NCBI GenBank assembly: GCA_937868205.1
Contig: CALMMC010000108.1
Location: 1-34,950 of the forward strand
DNA length: 34,950 nucleotides
Direction of reading: 5' to 3'
Source: JAAZPG01 sp012797375
Lineage (GTDB): Bacteria > Acidobacteriota > Aminicenantia > Aminicenantales > UBA4085
A program made the translations under genes and the position numbers. Of this stretch, positions 28,848-34,950 are shown in pieces. The first letter of the stretch is position 1, and each line of letters begins with the position of its first letter. The notes beneath the pieces are model-generated. The model was not told the DNA's origin. It worked only from the letters and a program-made list of their open reading frames with translations, and ran no database searches.

Positions 28848-30305
28848 TTACAGCTCTTTGAGGTAGATGTTCCGGAAGTACGGCGGCGAGTCGCTGTCGT
28901 GGTTCTGGAGGCCGATGTACCCCTCCGGGGAGATGTCCCGGACCTTGCCCCCGGGCGCGGCCTCCCAATCCAAAACCTGTTTTTCGTTGATCCAGACGTT
29001 CAGGCGCGAGCCCCGGAATTCCACTTTCATGTGGTTCCACCGGCCCGGCGGGAGCGTCGCGCCGGTCAAAGGCGCCTGGATGTCGTAGGCCGCCCCGGTG
29101 TGATGGAGGCCGGTCGAATGGTCGTCGATCTGGATTTCGATCGAATGATAAATATAGTCGTCGCTGACCGGAACGTCGGGGACGCGGAGGAAAATCCCCG
29201 AGTTCGTCGTTTCCGTGGCGCATTTGAATTCCAGGTCGAGGATGAAATCCTTGACCCTTTTTCCGTACCAGAGAAGGCCCATGCCGCCCTGGCCCTTCAG
29301 GACGCCGGCTTTCGGATCGACCTCGAAATGCCCCGGGCCGTAATGATTCCAGCCGTGCTTTTCGTAGTCGCCGCCCCAGCCGCGGCGGAAGATCTGCGTG
29401 TAGCCGTCGTAATACGTGATGCTCTTCACGTAGTCGATGCTTTTCCGGAAGGCCGGCATCGGGTCGTCCACGTCGGCTTCATTCTCGTATTCCATCGTCA
29501 GCCAGCCGTCATAATCCTGAAGCGTCAGCTCGGCCAGGAGGTCGCGGATGGTCCCCGCGCCGGCGCCCCAGGCGACGTCGTCGACGCCCGGACCCGTTCC
29601 GAAACCGTTCCGGTCCTTCAGGTGGACGTCGAGAATCCGGCCCTCGAGGAGCTTGAACGCCTCCCGCGGGTCGATCATCCCCCGCATCCAGTGGCCGCTG
29701 TCGGCGCAGGAGCCGATGCGGGGATCCTTGCCGTCGACATGCCGGAAGACCGTCTCGGGCAAGTGGTACTTGGACGGGGCGGGGTGGTTGTGGATGGCGA
29801 TCTTGATGTCGTATTCGGCGACCAGCTTTTCCAGCAGGGTGAAATCGTCGTCCTCCGGCTCGCAGACGAGGATCCGGATGCCCATCGTCCGGGCGAAGTC
29901 GAAGACCTTGCGCATCTCCGCTTCGGTCCGGCCGATATCGACGACGCCGTAGCCGTAGAGGGTCACGCCGGCGGCCGCCAGGACGTCCTTCGTTTTCGCG
30001 ATCTGCTCGGGCGTCATGGCCTCGCCGAAGCGCGCCCCGGGGAATTCCGCGGCCAGGGCCTGGCCCGGAAAAGCCTCGAGGCCGCGGACGCCGAGCTCCT
30101 TGAGCTTGGCCACGGTTTCGAAGAAGGTGAATTTCCGGAAGGTCCAGGCCTCCGAGGCGAAGGGGAAGTTCTTGATGCGGACGGACGCGTAGTCCGTCTC
30201 TTCGACTTTCTTTTGGAGCCCGGCGGAGAGGTGCCGGATGTCGGCCGCGGACAGCGCGACGGCGGCCGCGAGCAAGACGGCAAGCGGAACGGCGATGTTT
30301 TTCAT
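28848..30305 (-). CDS. Exported sugar isomerase/epimerase-type TIM barrel fused to a DUF1080 (3-keto-disaccharide hydrolase) domain
   Basis: The 485-residue protein begins with a signal peptide (IAVPLAVLLAAAVALSA). Residues about 55-285 are an AP-endonuclease-2-type TIM barrel with metal-binding character: CEPEDDDF, IHNHPAPSKYHLPE, GSCADSGHWMRG, DVHLKDRN and MEYENE. From about 305 a DUF1080 domain follows (WNHYGPGHFEVDPKAGVLKG, FKCATETTNSGIFLRVP, GRWNHMKVEFRGSRLNVWINEKQVLDW, GYIGLQNH). DUF1080 proteins are linked to 3-keto-glycoside breakdown. With the adjacent dehydrogenase (22 bases upstream), it could form an oxidise, eliminate/epimerise and hydrolyse route. It is probably periplasmic, while the dehydrogenase shows no clear signal peptide. 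Confidence 0.88.
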   Translation of the reverse strand: MKNIAVPLAVLLAAAVALSAADIRHLSAGLQKKVEETDYASVRIKNFPFASEAWTFRKFTFFETVAKLKELGVRGLEAFPGQALAAEFPGARFGEAMTPEQIAKTKDVLAAAGVTLYGYGVVDIGRTEAEMRKVFDFARTMGIRILVCEPEDDDFTLLEKLVAEYDIKIAIHNHPAPSKYHLPETVFRHVDGKDPRIGSCADSGHWMRGMIDPREAFKLLEGRILDVHLKDRNGFGTGPGVDDVAWGAGAGTIRDLLAELTLQDYDGWLTMEYENEADVDDPMPAFRKSIDYVKSITYYDGYTQIFRRGWGGDYEKHGWNHYGPGHFEVDPKAGVLKGQGGMGLLWYGKRVKDFILDLEFKCATETTNSGIFLRVPDVPVSDDYIYHSIEIQIDDHSTGLHHTGAAYDIQAPLTGATLPPGRWNHMKVEFRGSRLNVWINEKQVLDWEAAPGGKVRDISPEGYIGLQNHDSDSPPYFRNIYLKEL

Positions 30306-30327
30306 GGGTCCTCCCGTTCGTTGGACT

Positions 30328-31590
30328 TCAAAAATTTTTCGGATTCCACGTTCCCTTGGCCACGGCCGGGACGAACGTGCCCAGGCCCTTGGGCGGGAAG
30401 AGGACGGTTTTGCCCGTTTCAGCGCTCATGTAGGCGGCCATCAGGAGCTCGGCCACGGCCGCGCCGTCGGCGAAGTTTTCCTCCGGGCGGACGCCGCGGC
30501 GGAACGACTGAACCATGTGGCGGTTCTCGTGCGTATAGCCGTATTCGGCCGCCTCGTCGGCCACGACCGGCATGAGGCCGATCTCCGCGTTCTGCTTTTC
30601 GACGAGGTCCTCGCCGGCCTTGCCCCGGACCTCCCGGCTGAAGAAGACCTTCAAGGCGCTGTCGAGCGTGTTGATCTGGAGGGCGTACTCGGGGCCGAGA
30701 AGCTCCATGCTGAGCCGGAGGCCCGCTCCGACGTAACACCAGCTGGTCGTCGTCTCGACGACGAGGATCTTGCCGTCCTTGTTCCGGAACTCGACCAGCG
30801 ACCGGGCGAAATCCTCGGCCGGGCGGTTGAGGTAATCGGTCTTTCCGCCGCTGTTTTTCTTCAAGACGGCGGCGTATTTCGGCTCCTGCCACTTGAGGCA
30901 ATTCGCGTAGGCCGTGACCGAGACGGGCGTCAGGACGTCGCGCGGCGCCCCCGGCGGCGTCAGCATGAAGCGGGCTTCCTCGACCGAGTGGCACATCATG
31001 TCGTTGAGCACTCCGCCGCCCTGGAGCGTTCCTTCCCAGAACCAGGGCATGTGCGGACCGCTGTGCTCCTCGGCCGCCCGGGCCAGGTAGGGCGGGCCGG
31101 CGATGGCCGCGCCCCGGGCCCAGAGGATTTCCTTGCCGCGGGTGACGGCGGGGGAGAAGACCTGGTTTTCGAGATACCCGTCCAGAATCCCGGCCTTTTG
31201 AACAAGGGCGAGCATCCGGCGGGCTTCCTTGGCGTTGCGGCCGAGGGGCTTCTCGCAGGCCACGCCCCGCAGCTCGGCCTTGCCCGAGAGGACGGCGTGG
31301 GCGATTTCCTCCATGACCTCGAGCCGGGTGAAGTTGGGGGCGCAAATCCAGAGGGCGCCGATGGCCGGATCGGCGGCCATGGCCGTGATCGAGGCGTACG
31401 GCTTGGCTTCGCCGACGCCGACGGACCGGGCCAGGGCGCAGGCCTCGCGGGCCCGTTTCATGTCGGGATCGAAGACGCCGAGGATGTCGGCGTCGCGGAC
31501 GCCGACGAAGCTCTTGATGTGGAAGCGGGCGATGAACCCGCCGCCGATGATGCCGACGCCGAGGTTGGGTTTAGCTGAATGATGCGACAT
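30328..31590 (-). CDS. Gfo/Idh/MocA-family oxidoreductase
   Basis: The 420-residue NAD(P)-dependent dehydrogenase shows the Rossmann loop GIIGGGFIARFHIKSF, the ACEKPLGRN motif with the catalytic-type Lys, and a C-terminal domain with GGGVLNDMMCHSVEEARF carrying the usual His. The ATG at 31590 has AAGGAGA upstream. The family oxidises or epimerises sugars and inositols; its pairing with a DUF1080/TIM fusion favours 3-keto sugar formation or use. No twin-arginine signal is seen, so a cytoplasmic location is likely. A probable decayed ORF and the operon promoter lie upstream. Confidence 0.9.
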   Translation of the reverse strand: MSHHSAKPNLGVGIIGGGFIARFHIKSFVGVRDADILGVFDPDMKRAREACALARSVGVGEAKPYASITAMAADPAIGALWICAPNFTRLEVMEEIAHAVLSGKAELRGVACEKPLGRNAKEARRMLALVQKAGILDGYLENQVFSPAVTRGKEILWARGAAIAGPPYLARAAEEHSGPHMPWFWEGTLQGGGVLNDMMCHSVEEARFMLTPPGAPRDVLTPVSVTAYANCLKWQEPKYAAVLKKNSGGKTDYLNRPAEDFARSLVEFRNKDGKILVVETTTSWCYVGAGLRLSMELLGPEYALQINTLDSALKVFFSREVRGKAGEDLVEKQNAEIGLMPVVADEAAEYGYTHENRHMVQSFRRGVRPEENFADGAAVAELLMAAYMSAETGKTVLFPPKGLGTFVPAVAKGTWNPKNF

Positions 31591-31608
31591 GGGGAGATCT
31601 CCTTTCGT

Positions 31609-31936
31609 TTATAATGCCGTCGGCCCGGGGATTTTCCCGGCCGCTTTTTTATCCCGGAAGAAGGCCTGGATCATCTCCGGGCAGAGGACGGCCCGAGCCT
31701 TCAAAACGAGAAATGTCTTGGCCGCGTCGATGGTCGGGGCGGCTTCGCCGGCGGACCGTCCGCCGATCAACGGCGGGATGATCATCGCCGGGGGGAAGCA
31801 GGGCGAAAGAAAGGCCCGGCCCGGCGCCGGAGAAGCGGGGATCGCTCCGAAGACAAGCCGGGAGCATTGGAGCCCGCGAGCCCCGGACGGCGCAGGGGAG
31901 GAACATCATGACGCCGAGACGGAGTTTTGCGCTCAT
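31609..31936 (-). pseudogene. Possible frameshifted small exported protein upstream of the dehydrogenase
   Basis: Between the promoter at 31991-32019 and the dehydrogenase, a minus-strand frame begins at ATG 31936 with a signal-peptide-like MSAKLRLGVMMFLPCA. Another frame then looks coding-like (ATG 31785, MIIPPLIGGRSAGEAAPTID, then FLVLKARAVLCPEMIQAFFRDKK) and stops at 31609, 18 bases before the dehydrogenase start. One frameshift would join them into a protein of about 108 residues. No homologue is recognised, so this may be chance; the rest of the 31591-32210 interval holds only the promoter and the repeat element. Confidence 0.28.
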
Positions 31937-31990
31937 GCGAGAAAACCAAAGTCCTTTCGTGGGAAATCGAATGCCCGCGCGGCCTCCGCT

Positions 31991-32019
31991 AAAATAATCC
32001 GAACCGGCCGCCGTGTCAA
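31991..32019 (-). promoter_or_regulatory. Promoter of the dehydrogenase / TIM-DUF1080 operon
   Basis: On the minus strand a perfect TTGACA (32019-32014), a 17-base spacer and TATTTT (31996-31991). It lies about 400 bases before the dehydrogenase start and next to repeat element E2, so the transcript would include the decayed ORF. Confidence 0.65.
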
Positions 32020-32025
32020 TCAATG

Positions 32026-32174
32026 AGGAGACACAATGCCTAATCACCATGTTGATTATCTCTTCGCTTTGCCCGATCCGTTCCCTCGTTCCCGCCGCCG
32101 ATCTTCCGAAACGGGGACAATGGGGCTTGCGTTTCCCCTTGTTCGAAATAAGGTTAATAGGTATTGTGTCTCCT
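32026..32174. repeat. Terminal-inverted-repeat element E2 (MITE/REP-like)
   Basis: The arms 32026-32048 and 32152-32174 match inversely at 20 of 23 positions, with the outer core AGGAGACACAAT. Inside, ACAATGGGG and CCCCTTGT can form a second, smaller hairpin. The 149-base element lies between divergent transcription units, next to the dehydrogenase operon's -35 box. It shares the AGGAGACAC outer sequence with E1. No transposase is encoded in the window. Confidence 0.68.
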
Positions 32175-32210
32175 GATTTCCTTTGGTAGGGTAAAAAGAG
32201 GAGGGAGAAC

Positions 32211-34196
32211 GTGAAGATGAGAAAACGAGCGATTCGGGCGTTGGCCGTGTCGCTGGCAGTCATCGGGGCGGTTTCTCTCCATCCTCCCCGGGCCGCGGCC
32301 AAGGATTTCTATTTCCCCGAGGTCCGGATCGACATCGCGGTCGAGGCCGACGGGAGCTTCACGGTCGACGAAAACCGGACGTATGCCTTCGACGGCGAAT
32401 TTTCCTGGGCCACCCTCTGGATCCCCCTCCGGGTCGAGCGGATGGGCCGGACGTACGAAGCTGAAATCGAGGATTTCGCGGTTTTCGAGGACGGAACGCC
32501 CCTTCGGACTGAACAAGGGGGCTCGCGGGACCGCTTGGAGGCCAAGTGGCATTACCGGGCCTTGAGCGAACGGAAAACGTTTCATATTCATTACCGGGTC
32601 CGGGGCGGCATCCGCGCGTCCGGCGAGGCGACCGAGCTTTACTGGCAGCCGATCGGGAACGGCTGGGATAAACCGGCCTCCCTGGCGGTCGTCACCGTCA
32701 CCTTGCCCGAGCCTGTCTCCGGCGCCTCCGATCTCCTTGTCTACGGCCACGGCCCGCTTTCGGGACGTTCCGAGATCGTCGACCTTCGAACGGCCCGGTT
32801 CACCGCCCCGAGCCTTCCCGCCGGGCAGATGGTCGAGATCCGGGTGGTCTGGCCGGCCGGGATCGTCTCCGGCGTCCCGGATGACGGGCTGACGTTCGCG
32901 GCCGTCCGGGCCGAAGAGGAGCGGTTCGTCGACGAGACGATCGCCCGGGCTTCGGCCGCCCAAGCCGAGGCGGCCCGCCGGACGAGACGGACCGAGCGTC
33001 TCGTCCAAGCCTACCTGTTCGGCCTCATCGCCCTCCCGATCCTCTGGTTCCCTTTCTTCATGAGGGCTTGGCGGGCCGTCGGCAAGGATTACGCGTTCAC
33101 GGACATCCCGGACTATTTTCGGGAAATCCCCTCCAATCTGCCTCCGGCCCTCGTCGACCTCCTCCATAGGGAAGGGATCTCGGTGGCGCCGGCGGCGTTC
33201 ACGGCGACGATATTCGAATTGGCCCGGCGCGGCTTCCTCGAGATCGAGGACCGGACCGAGGAAAAATCCGGCTTCTTCGGGACCAAGCGGAAGACCGTCA
33301 CCCGTTTCGCGTTCAAGAAGGAATTCGGCCGGGAGGACGACGGCCTCAGGCCGTTCGAGCGCGACGTCCTCGCTTTCCTGGCGGCGGCCGCGGGCGGAAC
33401 CGTCGATCAGGGCGCCGGCGCCTTGGCCGCGGCTTTCGGAAGCGCGTCCAAAGCCCTCGAGCGCTTCCGCCGCGCGCGGGGCGGGGCCGTTTCGCCGCCC
33501 CTTCCGGTCGATCCGGGCCTCACCTCGCCCGTTTCCCCCGTGGGGACGGTTTTTTCCCTTGACGAGCTGAAATCCTGGTTGAAAAAGAATCCGGCCAAGT
33601 TTCAAGCCTGGTTTCGGGCTTGGGGCGAGGCGATCAAGGCGGAAGGAAAGGCGCTCGCTTTCATCGAGCCCGAAAGCCTCAAGCGCCGGAACCGGTTCAT
33701 CGCCGTGACCGCTCCGGCGGCCGTCCTGACGGCCAATCCCATCCTCGGCGTCCTGGGCGCGGTCCTCATCCCGAAGATCAAGCGGCGCTCGATGCGTTGG
33801 GCCCGGGAAAACGAAATGTGGAAAGCGCTCCGCCGGTTCCTCGATGATTTCTCCGAGTTCAAGGAAACGCCGCCGGAGGCCTATCGGCTGTGGGAGCAAT
33901 ATCTGGTCTTCGGCATTCTTTTCGGCAACGCGAAAAAAATCTTGAAATCCCTGCCGCTCATCCTGGGCGACGAGCGGGCGGCTGTGCCCGCCTGGTACGC
34001 CGGGGCCTCCCGGCAGGCGTTCCTGTCCGGAGGAGGGATCGGCTCGATCGCCTCGATGGTCCGATCCATCGAGAGCGCGGCGACGTCCATCCAGCAGGCC
34101 AGCACGGCGGCCGCCCATTATTCCTCGGGCGGCGGAGGAGGATTCAGCGGCGGGGGAGGGGGCGGCGGCGGAGGAGGCGGAGGAAGCGCCGGCTGA
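32211..34196 (+). CDS. DUF2207 family membrane protein with Gly-rich tail
   Basis: The 661-residue protein starts at GTG 32211, six bases after a GGAGGGAG ribosome site. A signal peptide (to about residue 30) precedes an extracytoplasmic DUF2207 domain (FPEVRIDIAVEADGSFTVDENRTYAF onward). A membrane helix lies near residues 268-288 (AYLFGLIALPILWFPFF). A large cytoplasmic part with VDLLHREGISVAPAAF and IFELARRGFLEIED follows, then a weak hydrophobic pair near 505-525. It ends in the almost pure Gly tail typical of this family. The function is not known. It forms a likely operon with the DUF4342 gene 48 bases downstream. Confidence 0.88.
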   Translation: MKMRKRAIRALAVSLAVIGAVSLHPPRAAAKDFYFPEVRIDIAVEADGSFTVDENRTYAFDGEFSWATLWIPLRVERMGRTYEAEIEDFAVFEDGTPLRTEQGGSRDRLEAKWHYRALSERKTFHIHYRVRGGIRASGEATELYWQPIGNGWDKPASLAVVTVTLPEPVSGASDLLVYGHGPLSGRSEIVDLRTARFTAPSLPAGQMVEIRVVWPAGIVSGVPDDGLTFAAVRAEEERFVDETIARASAAQAEAARRTRRTERLVQAYLFGLIALPILWFPFFMRAWRAVGKDYAFTDIPDYFREIPSNLPPALVDLLHREGISVAPAAFTATIFELARRGFLEIEDRTEEKSGFFGTKRKTVTRFAFKKEFGREDDGLRPFERDVLAFLAAAAGGTVDQGAGALAAAFGSASKALERFRRARGGAVSPPLPVDPGLTSPVSPVGTVFSLDELKSWLKKNPAKFQAWFRAWGEAIKAEGKALAFIEPESLKRRNRFIAVTAPAAVLTANPILGVLGAVLIPKIKRRSMRWARENEMWKALRRFLDDFSEFKETPPEAYRLWEQYLVFGILFGNAKKILKSLPLILGDERAAVPAWYAGASRQAFLSGGGIGSIASMVRSIESAATSIQQASTAAAHYSSGGGGGFSGGGGGGGGGGGGSAG

Positions 34197-34244
34197 ACTT
34201 TTCCTTCTTCGTTTCCGTAGATAATCATGGAAAGGACAACGGCC

Positions 34245-34514
34245 ATGAGCGAAAACACGAATCCGAAAACCAAGACGAGAACGGAGGAATTCAAAGCCTC
34301 CGGGGGCGACATCCTGAACAAGATCAAGGAACTGCTCCACGAGGGGAATATCCGCCGGATCATCCTCAAGGACGAGCAGGGCAAGACGTTCATGGAGATC
34401 CCGCTGACGGTGGGTCTCGTCGGCGTCGCTCTGCTTCCCGTCCTCGCGGCCATCGGGACGGTCGCCGCCCTGGTTTCCAACCTGACGATCGTCGTCGAAA
34501 AAGTCTCGGATTAA
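34245..34514 (+). CDS. DUF4342 domain protein
   Basis: A small protein of 89 residues from the ATG at 34245, chosen over the ATG at 34227 because AAAGGA precedes it by eight bases. It shows the DUF4342 pattern: EEFKASGGDILNKIKELLHEGNIRRIILKDEQGKTFMEIPL, then a hydrophobic segment VGLVGVALLPVLAAIGTVAALV and ending VVEKV. One or two membrane helices are likely. The function is unknown. It is adjacent to, and probably cotranscribed with, the DUF2207 gene. Confidence 0.82.
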   Translation: MSENTNPKTKTRTEEFKASGGDILNKIKELLHEGNIRRIILKDEQGKTFMEIPLTVGLVGVALLPVLAAIGTVAALVSNLTIVVEKVSD

Positions 34515-34555
34515 TCAGCCGTTTTTCCGCCGGTCCGGATCCCGGCGACCGCGCT

Positions 34556-34584
34556 TTGCATCCCGCCGGGAGAACGGATACAAT
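34556..34584 (+). promoter_or_regulatory. Promoter of the GH20-like gene
   Basis: TTGCAT (34556-34561), a 17-base spacer and TACAAT (34579-34584). Only six bases (GCGGGC) separate the -10 box from the ATG at 34591, so the message is probably leaderless, as for leader peptide 2. Confidence 0.7.
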
Positions 34585-34590
34585 GCGGGC

Positions 34591-34950
34591 ATGCGCCCGC
34601 CTCGATTCATCACCCGGTTTTCCATCCTGGTTCTGATCGGCCTGGCGGCCTCGTCCGCCGCCGCCGATCATCGCTTTCTCAACCTGATGCCCCGGCCCTC
34701 AAACGTCCTTTTGACCGAAGGGCTGTTTCCCTTGACCGAGTCATTCACCGTCGGAGCGCTCGGCCAGCCCGGCGACCGCGCCCGCCGGGCGGCCGCCCGG
34801 TTCCTGGAGCGGCCCCGCGGACGGACGGGCTTCGTTCTTCGCACTGACGTCCCCCTCCCGGTAGGCGGAGAGAGCGGGGCCTCCCCGCTTTCCTCCCTTG
34901 GTCGCACCCGCGCGCTCCTGCCGGGCGGGGCTGGGTCCAACCGTCTGGCC
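34591..34950 (+). CDS. Start of an exported GH20-like beta-N-acetylhexosaminidase, cut by the window edge
   Basis: The open frame from ATG 34591 to the window end gives 120 residues. A signal peptide (FITRFSILVLIGLAASSAAA) is followed by LNLMPRPSNVLLTEGLFPLTESFTV, which matches the typical opening of the N-terminal domain of GH20 hexosaminidases (Pro-rich 'P-P-x-x-V-x-x-x-x-G-x-F-x-L' pattern). The catalytic barrel lies beyond the window, so the family call is tentative. It is expected to act outside the cytoplasm on amino-sugar glycans. Confidence 0.6.
   Translation, partial: MRPPRFITRFSILVLIGLAASSAAADHRFLNLMPRPSNVLLTEGLFPLTESFTVGALGQPGDRARRAAARFLERPRGRTGFVLRTDVPLPVGGESGASPLSSLGRTRALLPGGAGSNRLA

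Noticed and set aside
34124..34193. GGC/GGA-rich tract considered as a tandem repeat or assembly artefact
   Set aside because: It encodes the Gly-rich tail that is typical for DUF2207 proteins and ends in a proper stop codon.
1..34950. CRISPR arrays, rRNA, complete insertion sequences, phage genes or restriction systems
   Set aside because: No regularly spaced direct repeats, rRNA-like stretches, transposase, integrase or nuclease signatures were seen on either strand.

Overview
The window comes from a high-GC bacterium, most likely a member of Candidatus Aminicenantes (Aminicenantota) or a close relative. This placement is inferred from a GWxTD-domain/TPR exported protein, DUF6305, C69 dipeptidase and DUF2207 genes, high GC with G/C-ending codons, clear sigma70-type -35/-10 boxes, and several promoters whose -10 box sits directly against the start codon. 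Nothing in the window fixes the taxonomy.

Left third (1-9322, minus strand): one operon encodes the whole shikimate pathway and the entry to tryptophan synthesis, in the exact order of the reactions: aroF, aroB, aroD, aroE-aroK (fused), aroA, aroC, trpE, trpG-trpD (fused, cut by the window edge). Its promoter is followed by a short leader ORF with a Phe-Ser-Phe-Phe-Tyr-Phe-Trp run. Back to back with it on the plus strand are gatE and gatD (9405-12724), the tRNA-dependent amidotransferase type normally regarded as archaeal.

Second aromatic operon (12946-17094, plus strand): a consensus promoter, a second leader ORF rich in Phe and Tyr but lacking Trp, a second aroF, a chimeric gene joining the front of aroB to the back of aroC, pheA (chorismate mutase/prephenate dehydratase) and tyrA, then a terminator. 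The two leaders share sequence. Their amino-acid content matches the end products of each operon (Phe/Tyr/Trp versus Phe/Tyr). This points to operon duplication, translation-coupled attenuation of each copy, and one large in-frame deletion that made the aroB'-'aroC chimera.

Middle (17184-19800): a YdjM-like membrane protein, a tiny membrane protein, a YbaK/ProX-type aminoacyl-tRNA deacylase and a membrane HD-GYP protein with a degenerate GYP motif. Next (19801-25015, minus) is an operon of a DctM-like permease, a 51-aa membrane protein, a membrane-anchored M14/aspartoacylase-type metallohydrolase, a C69 dipeptidase and a DUF6305 protein, probably for peptide or acyl-amino-acid use. Then come the GWxTD/TPR protein and a UMF1-type MFS transporter, divergently transcribed.

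Right part (28737-34950): a Gfo/Idh/MocA dehydrogenase and an exported TIM-barrel/DUF1080 fusion (3-keto-sugar chemistry), two terminal-inverted-repeat elements of one apparent family, a probable decayed ORF, a DUF2207/DUF4342 pair, and the start of a GH20-like hexosaminidase running off the right edge.
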